Positions 56,889 through 64,000 of a stretch of 64,000 nucleotides of DNA are shown here, one piece after another. The DNA is from Dactylosporangium sucinum (GTDB lineage: Bacteria > Actinomycetota > Actinomycetes > Mycobacteriales > Micromonosporaceae): assembly GCF_014647515.1 (NCBI RefSeq), contig NZ_BMPI01000038.1, forward strand, positions 45,091-109,090. Reading direction: 5' to 3'. How positions within the stretch are numbered: position 1 is the stretch's first letter; the number at the start of each line of letters is the position of its first letter. Both the position numbers and the translations under genes were made by a program. The notes under the pieces were generated by a model that saw only the letters and a program-made list of their open reading frames with translations, searched no databases and had not been told where the DNA came from.

Positions 56889-58154
56889 ATGTACGGCGAT
56901 CTCGACGACTGGCGACGCCCCGGCCCGACCGCGAAACAGCAGCGCACCGACCTGGTGGTCGGCGCGGCCTTCGCCGGCTTCGGCCTGCTCAACCTGGCCC
57001 TGGCCCGCAGCGTCGGGCTGTACTCGACCGGCGTTTCCGCCGCCGCCGAGCAGGTCGGCTGGACGCTGCTCGTCACGTTGCCCATCGCCTGGCGGCGGCG
57101 CCGGCCCGACGCGGTGGCGATCGTGGTCTCGCTGGCGTTCATCGGCGGGCAGATCCGCGAGGTGCCCGAGCAGCAGCTGACCGGCGGCGCGCTGTTCTGC
57201 GCGATGTACACGCTCGGCGCCTGGGGACCCGACCACCGCCGGTCGAAGTGGATCCGGGGCGGCATCATCGCCACGATGTTCGTCTGGCTCGGCATCTTCT
57301 ACCTCATGAAGCTGCCGACCGTCTCCGCCGACGACTTCGAGGGCGCCGCCGGTCCGTTCTCCCCCATCGCCGCGATCGCGCTCAACGGCGTGCTCGTCAA
57401 CATGTTCATCTTCGGCTTCACGTACTTCTTCGGCGAGATCGCCTGGATCGCCGCCCGCCGCCAGCACCAGCTCGAGGTGCAGGCCGACCAGCTGCGCGCC
57501 TCCCAGGCCGAGGCGCGGGAGCGGGCCGTGATGGGCGAGCGGGTGCGCATCGCCCGCGAGCTGCACGACGTGGTCGCCCACCACGTGTCGGTGATGGGCG
57601 TGCAGGCGTCGGCGGCGCGGCGGGTGCTCGACCGCGACGCCGGCAAGGCGAAGACCGCCCTGGCGTCGGTCGAGCAGAGCGCCCGGACCGCGGTCGACGA
57701 GCTGCGCCGCATGCTCAGCCTGCTGCGCCAGGGCGACGGCCCCGACCGCGAGACCGCCGGGGCCGGCCTGGACCGGGTCGACGACCTGGTCGCCAGCGCC
57801 CGCGAGGCGGGGCTCACCGTCACCGCCGGCGTCTTCGGGGAGCCGGCCGACCTGCCGGAGTCGCTGTCCCAGGCCGCGTACCGCATCGTGCAGGAGGCGG
57901 TCACGAACACCATCAAGCACGCGGGCGCGACGACGATCGACGTCCGGATCCGGTACCTCGCCGACGAGCTGGAGGTCGACGTGGCCGACAACGGGCACGG
58001 GTCGACCGGCGCCGGCCCGGGCGGCCTCGGCCTCATCGGCATGCGGGAGCGGGTCGCGGCGCACGACGGCGTGCTCGAGGCCGGCGGCCGCACCGGCGGC
58101 GGCTTCCGCGTCCGGGCCCGCTTCCCGTTGCACCGGACGGCGGTGACCGCATGA
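56889..58154 (+). CDS. Two-component sensor histidine kinase, HisKA_3 type
   Basis: A 421-residue NarL-class kinase with five or six N-terminal membrane helices, no large extracytoplasmic domain, a coiled coil (QHQLEVQADQLRASQAEARERAV), then the dimerisation/phosphoacceptor motif RIARELHDVVAHHVSVM with His226, and the HATPase domain (QAAYRIVQEAVTNTIKHA, VDVADNGHG, GLGLIGMRERV). ATG 56889 has TATCGT 7 nt upstream (56876-56881). The 4-bp overlap with the response regulator gene shows coupling. It probably senses membrane or cell-wall stress and controls the neighbouring ABC exporter. Confidence 0.94.
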   Translation: MYGDLDDWRRPGPTAKQQRTDLVVGAAFAGFGLLNLALARSVGLYSTGVSAAAEQVGWTLLVTLPIAWRRRRPDAVAIVVSLAFIGGQIREVPEQQLTGGALFCAMYTLGAWGPDHRRSKWIRGGIIATMFVWLGIFYLMKLPTVSADDFEGAAGPFSPIAAIALNGVLVNMFIFGFTYFFGEIAWIAARRQHQLEVQADQLRASQAEARERAVMGERVRIARELHDVVAHHVSVMGVQASAARRVLDRDAGKAKTALASVEQSARTAVDELRRMLSLLRQGDGPDRETAGAGLDRVDDLVASAREAGLTVTAGVFGEPADLPESLSQAAYRIVQEAVTNTIKHAGATTIDVRIRYLADELEVDVADNGHGSTGAGPGGLGLIGMRERVAAHDGVLEAGGRTGGGFRVRARFPLHRTAVTA

Positions 58155-58831
58155 TCAGAATCCTGCTTGCCGATGATCACCATCTCGTCCGCACCGGGTT
58201 CCGGGTCATCCTCGAGACGGAGGACGACCTCGAGGTGGTCGGCGAGGCGGCCGACGGCCTGCAGGCGGTCGCGCTGGCCGCCCAGACCGCGCCCGACGTC
58301 GTGCTCATGGACGTCGAGATGCCCGGCCTCGACGGCCTGGAGGCGACCCGACGGATCACCGCCGCCGGCGAGCGGCCGGCCGTGCTCATCCTCACCACGT
58401 TCGACCGCGACGACTACCTGTTCTCGGCCCTGGAGGCCGGGGCCAGCGGTTTCCTGCTGAAGAACGGCACCCCGGAGGCGCTCATCGACGCGGTGCGGGT
58501 GCTCGCCCGCGGCGACGCCCTGCTCGCCCCGGAGCTGACCCGGCGGGTCATCGCGACGTTCGCCCGGCCCGGCGGCGCGGCCGCCCGGGCCCGCGGCGAG
58601 CGGCTGGCCGAGCTGACCCCGCGCGAGCACGAGGTGCTCGTGGCGCTGGCCGGCGGCGCGACGAACGCGGAGATCGCCGCCGCCCTGCAGCTGGGCGAGG
58701 CGACGGTGAAGACGCACGTCAGCCGGGTGCTGACCAAGCTGAGCCTGCGCGACCGGACCCAGGCGGTGGTGTTCGCGTACCAGCACGGGGTGGTGACACC
58801 GGGTCCCCCGCGCGAGGGACCCGGAAGATAG
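58151..58831 (+). CDS. Response regulator, NarL/LuxR type
   Basis: A 226-residue regulator. Receiver domain with acidic pocket Asp8/Asp9 (LLADDHHLVRTG), phospho-acceptor Asp54 (VLMDVEMPGLDG), Thr in LILTTFD and Lys in FLLKNGTP. LuxR-type HTH at the C-terminus (LTPREHEVLVALAGGATNAEIAAALQLGEATVKTHVSRVLTKL, in parts). The start ATG 58151 overlaps the kinase stop (ATGA). Partner of the kinase at 56889. Confidence 0.95.
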   Translation: MIRILLADDHHLVRTGFRVILETEDDLEVVGEAADGLQAVALAAQTAPDVVLMDVEMPGLDGLEATRRITAAGERPAVLILTTFDRDDYLFSALEAGASGFLLKNGTPEALIDAVRVLARGDALLAPELTRRVIATFARPGGAAARARGERLAELTPREHEVLVALAGGATNAEIAAALQLGEATVKTHVSRVLTKLSLRDRTQAVVFAYQHGVVTPGPPREGPGR

Positions 58832-58879
58832 CTCGCGCGCCGGACGACGGGCGGCCGGTCGATCCCTACGGTTTTCGGT

Positions 58880-59773
58880 ATGACCAAGGTGCTTCGACTC
58901 GAAGCGATCGGCCGGCGGTTCGGCGACCGGCAGGTGCTGCGCGACGTCACGTTCGACGTCGCCGCGGGCCGGATGACGGGCTTCGTCGGCGCCAACGGCG
59001 CCGGCAAGACCACCACCATGCGCATCATCCTGGGCGTCCTCGCCCCCGACGCGGGCACGGTGACCTGGCAGGACGCCCCGCTCACGCGCGAGGACCGGCG
59101 GCGGTTCGGCTACATGCCCGAGGAGCGCGGGCTGTATCCCAAGATGACCGTGCGGGACCAGCTCGTCTACCTCGGCCGCCTGCACGGCCTGAGCATCTCC
59201 GCGGTCCGGCGCAACGCCGACGAGCTGCTCGACTGGCTGAGTCTCGGCGCTCGCGCCGACGACCCGCTGGAGCAGCTCTCCCTGGGCAACCAGCAGCGCG
59301 CCCAGATCGCCGCCGCGCTCGTGCACGACCCCGACGTGCTGGTGCTCGACGAGCCGTTCTCCGGGCTCGACCCGCTCGCCGTCGACACCGTCGTGGCCGT
59401 GCTGCGCGAGCGGACCGCCCACGGGGTGCCGGTGCTGTTCTCCAGCCACCAGCTCGACGTGGTCGAGCGCCTCTGCGACGACCTGGTCATCATCGCCGAC
59501 GGCACGATCCGCGCGGCCGGCAGCCGCGACGGGCTGCGGGAGGCGCACGCCCTGCCGCGCTACTCGCTGCGGGTCGAGGGCGACGCCGGCTGGCTGCGCG
59601 ACCAGCCCGGCGTCTCGATCGTCGACCTCGACGGTCCCCGCGCCGTGTTCGACCTGGCCACCGGCGCCGACGACCAGGAGGTGCTGCGCGCGGCCCTGTC
59701 CCGCGGCGCCGTCCGCTCGTTCGGCCCCGTCACCCCGTCGCTCGCCGAGATCTTCCGGGAGGTCACCCGATGA
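58880..59773 (+). CDS. ABC-2 exporter ATP-binding protein, NatA-like
   Basis: A 297-residue ABC ATPase: Walker A GANGAGKTT, Q-loop YMPEERGLYPKMTVRDQLVYLG, signature LSLGNQQR, Walker B VLVLDEPFSGLDP and H-loop LFSSHQLDVVERL. The EERGLYPKM variant is typical of NatA/YhaQ-type exporters. ATG 58880 has TACGGT 7 nt upstream (58867-58872), so the exporter has its own leaderless promoter 48 bp after the response regulator gene, presumably the regulator's target. Confidence 0.93.
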   Translation: MTKVLRLEAIGRRFGDRQVLRDVTFDVAAGRMTGFVGANGAGKTTTMRIILGVLAPDAGTVTWQDAPLTREDRRRFGYMPEERGLYPKMTVRDQLVYLGRLHGLSISAVRRNADELLDWLSLGARADDPLEQLSLGNQQRAQIAAALVHDPDVLVLDEPFSGLDPLAVDTVVAVLRERTAHGVPVLFSSHQLDVVERLCDDLVIIADGTIRAAGSRDGLREAHALPRYSLRVEGDAGWLRDQPGVSIVDLDGPRAVFDLATGADDQEVLRAALSRGAVRSFGPVTPSLAEIFREVTR

Positions 59774-60834
59774 GCACCGCCGCCGCGATCCGCCTGGTCA
59801 CGGCCCGCGAGCTGCGGGTCAAGCTGCGCGACAAGACGTTCCTGTTCAGCACCGTCTTCTTCCTGCTCTTCGCGATCGGCGGCACCGTCGTGCCGGCGCT
59901 CATCGGCGGCAGCGCGTCCAGCGTCGCCGTCGTGGCCGGCGACCCCGCCGAGGCCAAGCTGCGCGACGCCGGCCTCAAGGTCCGCGTCGCCGCCGACCCC
60001 GAGCAGCTCGTCCGCGCCGGCGACGTCGACGCGGCCGTGCTGCCCGGCCCCGTCGTGGTCGCGGACGATGAGGCGCCGAGCGACGTGGTCCGGGCGTTGT
60101 CGGCGGCGCCTGAGGTACGCCTGCTGAATCCGGACGCCGTGGACCCCGTCCTGGCGTTCATCGTGCCGTTCGCGTTCGCGATCGTCTTCTTCTTCACGTC
60201 GCTGACCTTCGGCCTGCAGATCGCGCAGAGCGTCACCGAGGAGAAGCAGACCCGGATGGTCGAGATTCTCGTGGCGGCGGTGCCGGTGCGGGCCCTGCTG
60301 GCCGGCAAAGTCCTCGCGGGCGGCCTGCTGGCGCTGGCCCAGGTCGCCCTGATCGCCTTCGTGACGGTCGCGGGCGCCCAGCTCACCGACAGCAGCGGTG
60401 GCCTGCTGCCGCTGCTGGCCCCGGCGATGACCTGGTTCGTCCCGTTCTTCGTCTTCGGCTTCGTGATGCTCGCGTCGCTGTGGGCCGCGGTGGGCGCGCT
60501 CGTCAACCGCCAGGAGGACATCAGCGGCGCCTCGACCCCGATCCAGCTACTCGTGATGCTGCCGTTCTTCCTGGTGGCGTTCCTGCAGGACAACAAGACG
60601 GTGATGACGGTGATGTCCTACATACCGTTCTCCGCCCCCACGGCGATGCCCGCCCGCCTGTTCGACGGCGACGCCGCAGCCTGGGAGCCGCTGGTGTCCC
60701 TCGTGATCCTGGCGCTGACGGCGGTGGCGGCCCTGCTGGTCGGCTCTCGCTTGTACGAGGGCGGCCTCCTGCGCACCAACGGCCGCGTGTCGTGGGGCAC
60801 GGCCTGGCGCGACCGCGGCCTCCAGCACCTCTGA
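59770..60834 (+). CDS. ABC-2 exporter permease, NatB-like
   Basis: A 354-residue permease. First helix at about 25-45 (TFLFSTVFFLLFAIGGTVVPALI), then an extracytoplasmic domain of about 100 residues, then five helices. SVTEEKQTRMVEILVAAVPVRALLAGKVL is the ABC-2/NatB family motif region and is intact. Its start overlaps the ATPase stop (ATGA). With the kinase and regulator it forms a Nat-like module (natK-natR-natA-natB in Bacillus). A strong hairpin lies 25 bp after the stop. Confidence 0.92.
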   Translation: MSTAAAIRLVTARELRVKLRDKTFLFSTVFFLLFAIGGTVVPALIGGSASSVAVVAGDPAEAKLRDAGLKVRVAADPEQLVRAGDVDAAVLPGPVVVADDEAPSDVVRALSAAPEVRLLNPDAVDPVLAFIVPFAFAIVFFFTSLTFGLQIAQSVTEEKQTRMVEILVAAVPVRALLAGKVLAGGLLALAQVALIAFVTVAGAQLTDSSGGLLPLLAPAMTWFVPFFVFGFVMLASLWAAVGALVNRQEDISGASTPIQLLVMLPFFLVAFLQDNKTVMTVMSYIPFSAPTAMPARLFDGDAAAWEPLVSLVILALTAVAALLVGSRLYEGGLLRTNGRVSWGTAWRDRGLQHL

Positions 60835-60858
60835 CGCGCCCGCACCACGCGCCTTGTG

Positions 60859-60887
60859 GCGGCCCCGGCCGGTTTGGCCGGGGCCGC
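60859..60887 (+). terminator. Strong terminator hairpin after the ABC operon
   Basis: GCGGCCCCGGCC-GGTTT-GGCCGGGGCCGC: a perfect 12-bp stem with a 5-nt loop, 24 nt after the permease stop. No U-tract, as usual in this GC range. Confidence 0.75.
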
Positions 60888-60914
60888 GCTTCGCCGCCGC
60901 TGGGTGGGGGCGCC

Positions 60915-61010
60915 GCCGGGTGGGGGCGCCGCCGGCTGCGGGCACCGCCGGCTGCTGGCACCGCCGGCTGCGGGCACCGCCGGCTGCTGGCACCGCCGGC
61001 TGCGGCGCCC
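60915..61010. repeat. 16-bp tandem array with alternating units
   Basis: Five units start at 60931, 60947, 60963, 60979 and 60995, each GCCGGCTGC(G/T)GGCACC; the variable base alternates G, T, G, T and the fifth unit degenerates at its end. A diverged unit precedes at 60915-60930. The alternation means the duplication unit was effectively 32 bp. The rest of the 521-bp intergenic stretch (60835-61355) holds a terminator and two palindromic elements but no gene I can support. Confidence 0.9.
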
Positions 61011-61183
61011 CCGCGAGCGAGCGCCGTCCAGTGCGGGCCGGGGTGGGCAGCCGTGCGGTGCGTGGTGGCTGACCAGCCGCGACACCGGCCGGGCAGCAAC
61101 CATCGGGCGGCGCGATCACGAAGGGGTGGCGCGAGCACGCCGTCGTCCACCGGTGGCCGCCTCGGCCGGGATCCGGGGCGGCC

Positions 61184-61239
61184 GCGTTACGTGGTAGCAA
61201 AACTGGCGCCAGGAGCCCAGTTTTCCTACCACGTAACGC
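61184..61239. repeat. Near-perfect 23-bp inverted repeat (element C)
   Basis: Arms 61184-61206 and 61217-61239 are complementary at 22 of 23 positions, with a 10-nt loop. The arm core is ACGTGGTAGCAAAACTGG. It is A+T-richer than its surroundings. It lies between two convergent operons and may be a terminator, but its length and composition suggest a mobile palindromic element. Confidence 0.85.
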
Positions 61240-61276
61240 CGAACCACCGACCCAGCCGACCCGAAGCCCACGCTTA

Positions 61277-61336
61277 GACGTTGGTCGATCTACCCTCAGA
61301 ATCGGCGATCGACCGGAGGGTAGATCGACCAACGTC
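61277..61336. repeat. Palindromic element A (21-bp perfect arms)
   Basis: Arms 61277-61297 and 61316-61336 are perfectly complementary over 21 bp with an 18-nt spacer. The arm contains GTTGGTCGATCTACCCTC. The same arm occurs in element B at 63689-63752. Element A begins 20 bp beyond the stop of the leftward gene at 61356 and could terminate that operon. Confidence 0.92.
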
Positions 61337-61355
61337 AGGAAGCAGGTGCCGGGCG

Positions 61356-61739
61356 TCAGCGGACGCGGTAGCCGCCCCACGCCGCCGCGCGCTCGTTGAA
61401 CGCGGCGAACTCGGTGACCCAGGCCGGCAGGTCCGGGGACTGGTCCTCGTAGAACAGGGCCATGTCGCCGATCAGGCCCGCGTCCAGGGCCGCCCGCAGG
61501 CGGCTGGCGATGAACGCGCACCGTTGCGGCGAGATGCGCCAGCCGTCGTTGGAGCTGAACATCGCCACCGGGACCGTCTCCGGGCCCGGGGCGAAGCGGG
61601 CGTTGCCGAAGATGCGCTCGAGGCCGTCGCCGGCGATGGCGCCGGCCTCCAGGAGGACCAGGCGCAGCTCCCGCATCTGCCACGACGTTATGCCGTAGCC
61701 GTGCTGCACTGGGTCCTCCGGCTGAAAGGCGTAGCTCAT
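61356..61739 (-). CDS. Hypothetical protein coupled to the M4 protease gene
   Basis: A 127-residue soluble protein (MSYAFQPEDPVQHGYGITSW...) rich in Trp, Phe and Ala, with no signal peptide and no family I recognise. Its ATG overlaps the protease stop by one base (TGATG), so it is translated from the same mRNA. Being cytoplasmic next to a secreted protease lipoprotein, it is probably not an inhibitor of the mature enzyme; its role is open. Confidence 0.75.
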   Translation of the reverse strand: MSYAFQPEDPVQHGYGITSWQMRELRLVLLEAGAIAGDGLERIFGNARFAPGPETVPVAMFSSNDGWRISPQRCAFIASRLRAALDAGLIGDMALFYEDQSPDLPAWVTEFAAFNERAAAWGGYRVR

Positions 61740-63415
61740 CAGGCGCAGGCCGCGTCGGCGCCGGCCACGTTGACCGCGGTCCATGCCGCCTGCACCGCCT
61801 TGTACTCGGCGCCGCAGCTGCCGTAGAGGTCGGCGGCGGCGGCGAGCGTGTACGCGCGGGCGGTGTTGCCCGGGTTCTCCGGGCTGACGTACGAGGTGTT
61901 CGAGGTGAAGTACACGTCGAGCGCCCGGTACCAGATCTGCGCCGCCTTGTCCCGGCCGATCCCCTTCATGCCCGGCGCCGACCCGCAGACGGGCGACGTG
62001 CCGTACTGCGTCTTGCCCGTGCCCTCGGCCAGGTTGAAGAAGAAGTGGTTGGCCACGCCCGACGAGTAGTGGACGTCGACGTTCTTCGTCTCCGCCGACC
62101 AGCAGCTGTGCGAGTGCCCGTCCAGGGCCGGGTCGAAGAGGTACCGCAGCGGCGTCCCGTTGCCGTTGAGGTCGATCTTCTCGGCCACGAGGTAGTCGGC
62201 CGGGTCGGCCGGGCTCGCGGCGTAGAACTCGACCATGGTGCCGAAGATGTCGCTCGTGGCCTCGTTCAGGCCGCCGGACTCCGCGGCGTACGTGAGGTCG
62301 CCGGGCACGCTCTTCTCGGTCACGCCGTGCGTCATCTCGTGCGCGGCGATGTCGAGCTCGGTGAGCGGGTGCGTGTTGCCGGCGCCGTCGCCGTAGGTCA
62401 TCTGCTTGCCGTCCCAGAAGGCGTTCTCGTAGTTGTCGCCGTAGTGCACCCGGGACGGCACGCCGCGGCCGTTGTTGAAGATGCCGCGCCGGCCGAACGT
62501 CTTCTCGTAGTACTCGTACGTCTTCGCGGCGCCGTAGTGCGCGTCGACGGCCGCCGTCTGCGGGTCGGCCGGGTTGCCGGTGCCCCACACGTTGTCGTCG
62601 TCGCTCATCGCCTTGCACGAGCCGGACGTCTGGTGCTGCATGTCGCAGGTGGTGCCGCGCCCGTGGGCGGCGTCGGTCAGCCGGAACGACGTGCCGAACT
62701 TCTGCACCTCGAGCGAGACCTGCCCGCTGTACATGCTGTTGCCCGTCCCGGCCACGGTCTCGATCTCGTCCCACGAGCCGAGCACGGCGCCGGACTGCGC
62801 GTCGGTGACAACGTGCAGGCGCGACGGGGTCTGGCCGTCCTTGGCCATGCCGACGACGGTGTGCTCCCAGGCGAGCCGCCCGACGCCGCTGGAGGCGTCG
62901 ATGAGCAGTCGCGAGCCGCCGGTGGAATTGACGGTACCGCTGAATCGTGCTTTGGCCGCGTTGAGCGCGTCGGACGCGGACACCACGGGGACGGTGCTCA
63001 CCTCCAAGGGCTTCACGAGGCTGTTGGAGACGCCTTTGTACTGCCCGGCGGCGTCCGTGTGAACGATGACGTCCCCGCCGTACACGGGCAGGCCGTGGTA
63101 CGTGCGGGTGTAGCGGACGTGCTTCCCGCCGTTGGTGTCGGGCCGGAAGCTGTAGAAGCCGAAGGTGTCCTCGGGCGCGGCCTTGACGTCGCTGCGGTGC
63201 GTGTCGAGGGCCTTGCGCACGGGCGCGGCCGCCGGCGGCTCCTCCTCCGGCGGGTCGCTGGGGTCGGCCTCCGGCTCGTCGCTGGCGGCTGCCTGCGCTT
63301 CGGCGGAGGAATCGGCTTTATCGGTTTTATCTGATTTATCGGTACTGTCGGTACAACCGGCCAGGGCGACAGCCGAGACCGCGAGGGTTGCAAGCACACG
63401 GCGAGCGGTTGACAT
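61739..63415 (-). CDS. M4-family metallopeptidase lipoprotein
   Basis: A 558-residue thermolysin-like protease. Lipoprotein signal with lipobox LAGC (Cys21), then a Lys/Asp/Glu/Pro-rich linker to about residue 65. FTP/PepSY propeptide about 66-225 (RYTRTYHGLPVYGGDVIVH), then the catalytic domain: zinc motif HEMTH (His359, Glu360, His363) with the third ligand Glu in ESGGLNEATSDIFG and the C-terminal domain with VHYSSGVANHFFFNL. Cys pairs near residues 265-280 and 440-480 probably form disulfides. The lipobox suggests the protease is tethered outside the cell. No Shine-Dalgarno is obvious before ATG 63415. Confidence 0.94.
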   Translation of the reverse strand: MSTARRVLATLAVSAVALAGCTDSTDKSDKTDKADSSAEAQAAASDEPEADPSDPPEEEPPAAAPVRKALDTHRSDVKAAPEDTFGFYSFRPDTNGGKHVRYTRTYHGLPVYGGDVIVHTDAAGQYKGVSNSLVKPLEVSTVPVVSASDALNAAKARFSGTVNSTGGSRLLIDASSGVGRLAWEHTVVGMAKDGQTPSRLHVVTDAQSGAVLGSWDEIETVAGTGNSMYSGQVSLEVQKFGTSFRLTDAAHGRGTTCDMQHQTSGSCKAMSDDDNVWGTGNPADPQTAAVDAHYGAAKTYEYYEKTFGRRGIFNNGRGVPSRVHYGDNYENAFWDGKQMTYGDGAGNTHPLTELDIAAHEMTHGVTEKSVPGDLTYAAESGGLNEATSDIFGTMVEFYAASPADPADYLVAEKIDLNGNGTPLRYLFDPALDGHSHSCWSAETKNVDVHYSSGVANHFFFNLAEGTGKTQYGTSPVCGSAPGMKGIGRDKAAQIWYRALDVYFTSNTSYVSPENPGNTARAYTLAAAADLYGSCGAEYKAVQAAWTAVNVAGADAACA

Positions 63416-63620
63416 GGGGGCCATCCCAACGCACGGGCCGCCGCGGCGGTTCAGTCGAACGGCCGGATGGCACGAAGCCGGGATAGCGATGTCGCCAACC
63501 CGACGCCCGATTCCGGACGCTTCCGGCACGCGCCCGGCCGACTTGGCGACCGCGCCTCTTGTCGGGTATTTCGGAAATGTCGGCATACGGCGGACCGCCT
63601 CCGCCGTTGCCACGAGGTGC

Positions 63621-63657
63621 GCGTACGGCAGCACGTACGGCAGCGCGTACGGCCAGC
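63621..63657. repeat. Three 12-bp repeats around CGTACG
   Basis: GCGTACGGCAGC, ACGTACGGCAGC and GCGTACGGCCAGC in tandem (the last with one inserted base). They lie in the 585-bp region (63416-64000) upstream of the protease gene, which contains repeats but no gene I can support. Confidence 0.8.
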
Positions 63658-63688
63658 GGCCGGCCGTAGGGCTGGCTCGCCATCCGCA

Positions 63689-63752
63689 CAGACGTTGGTC
63701 GATCTACCCTCAGCCGACGAGATCCAACTGAGGGTAGATCGACCAACGTCTG
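63689..63752. repeat. Palindromic element B (25-bp perfect arms)
   Basis: Arms 63689-63713 and 63728-63752 are perfectly complementary over 25 bp with a 14-nt loop. The central 21 bp are identical to the arm of element A, while the loops differ. With element A it brackets the M4 protease operon. Confidence 0.93.
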
Positions 63753-63819
63753 CACAACGGCGCGGACAGTGCGATGCACACGGACACCGAGATGCGCGCG
63801 GACTCAGCGGCCAAGCAGC

Positions 63820-64000
63820 GGCGCAACGGCGCAACGGCGCAACGGCGCACTGGCGCAAGGGCGCAACGGCGCACTGGCGCAAGGGCGCACTGGCGCAAGG
63901 GCGCAACGGCGCACTGGCGCAACGGCGCAACGGCGCACTGGCGCAAGGGCGCAACGGCGCACTGGCGCAAGGGCGCAACGGCGCACTGGCGCAAGGGCGC
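63820..64000. repeat. 8-bp tandem array at right edge (22+ units)
   Basis: At least 22 complete units of GGCGCANN run off the window. The last two bases take only three values, AC, CT or AG, in the order AC AC AC CT AG AC CT AG CT AG AC CT AC AC CT AG AC CT AG AC CT AG. An AC-CT-AG triplet (24 bp) is the dominant higher-order unit. Frames on both strands stay open by chance of composition (Arg-Cys-Ala/Pro-rich), which I do not regard as coding. Confidence 0.95.

Noticed and set aside
60856..61197. Open frame of 113 codons over the 16-bp repeats
   Set aside because: Composition follows the repeats; it begins in the terminator hairpin and ends in the palindromic element.
63820..64000. Arg-Cys-Ala/Pro-rich open frames across the octamer array
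   Set aside because: They are products of repeat composition; all frames stay open and no start signal or flanking domain supports coding.
63820..64000. Possible CRISPR array
   Set aside because: 8-bp contiguous units with no spacers; no cas genes in the window.

Overview
The window is very GC-rich DNA with strong third-position G/C bias, many GTG starts and many leaderless-type starts. Its gene set (SigE-family sigma factor, ECF41-like sigma factor, DUF574 methyltransferase, DUF3349, a RING protein of the SCO0854 kind, a fused assimilatory nitrate reductase/flavoprotein) points to a mycelial actinobacterium, most likely Micromonosporaceae. The genus is inference. There is no rRNA, tRNA, phage, IS element or CRISPR array that I can support. 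It reads as chromosomal accessory DNA: short operons, many regulator-plus-target pairs and several decayed genes.

Layout. 1-7 kb: an edge membrane protein with apparent frameshifts, a chemoreceptor, an aldo/keto reductase, hypothetical genes (one with an acidic 9-bp repeat) and a SUKH/leucine-rich protein. 7-12 kb: two stand-alone condensation-domain enzymes flanking an MFS exporter, then a DUF574 methyltransferase; this is the best candidate for an undescribed small biosynthetic or export unit. 12-18 kb: secreted M1 peptidase, aminotransferase, an HTH gene divergent from a serine hydrolase with operator dyads, and a membrane protein. 17.5-21.8 kb: carboxymuconolactone decarboxylase/ECF41-type sigma pair with two face-to-face promoters, a SLATT-type protein, a YCII protein with a truncated ECF42-type sigma gene, and a divergent GAPDH. 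22-25.5 kb: MerR-PP2C fusion, MOSC protein, cupredoxin-like protein, a metallophosphoesterase stub, and a PadR/membrane protein pair. 25.6-30.3 kb: a 1297-residue nitrate reductase-CysJ fusion with a second MOSC protein.

30.3-41 kb: a MerR/aldo-keto reductase pair with a textbook MerR promoter, a twice-frameshifted gene resembling the NACHT-associated NNH7 helical domain, another aldo/keto reductase, an enoyl-CoA hydratase, a sugar-efflux-type MFS, an expansin-like protein, a pit phosphate-transporter operon in the same order as M. tuberculosis Rv0545c-Rv0543c, an Hsp70 stub and a secreted lipase with a TTA codon. 41-53 kb: a large RING/TerD-like protein behind a structured leader, DUF899, a nucleotidyltransferase, a SigE-type sigma with a membrane partner, a MarR-GNAT fusion, an ABC-2 exporter with TetR, and DUF998 behind two tandem operators. 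53-61 kb: GNAT, a GGDEF/EAL protein, then a histidine kinase/response regulator next to an ABC-2 exporter. 61-64 kb: an M4 protease lipoprotein operon bracketed by two copies of one palindromic element, with 16-bp and 8-bp tandem arrays nearby.

Two themes recur. First, at least twenty genes have a TANNNT hexamer 6-8 nt before the start codon, as expected for leaderless mRNAs; this settles several start choices. Second, short coding stubs (metallophosphoesterase, Hsp70, ECF42 sigma and some C-terminal tails) lie between intact genes, suggesting repeated deletion of gene bodies. Family names are from recognition of the translated sequence, not from a search.
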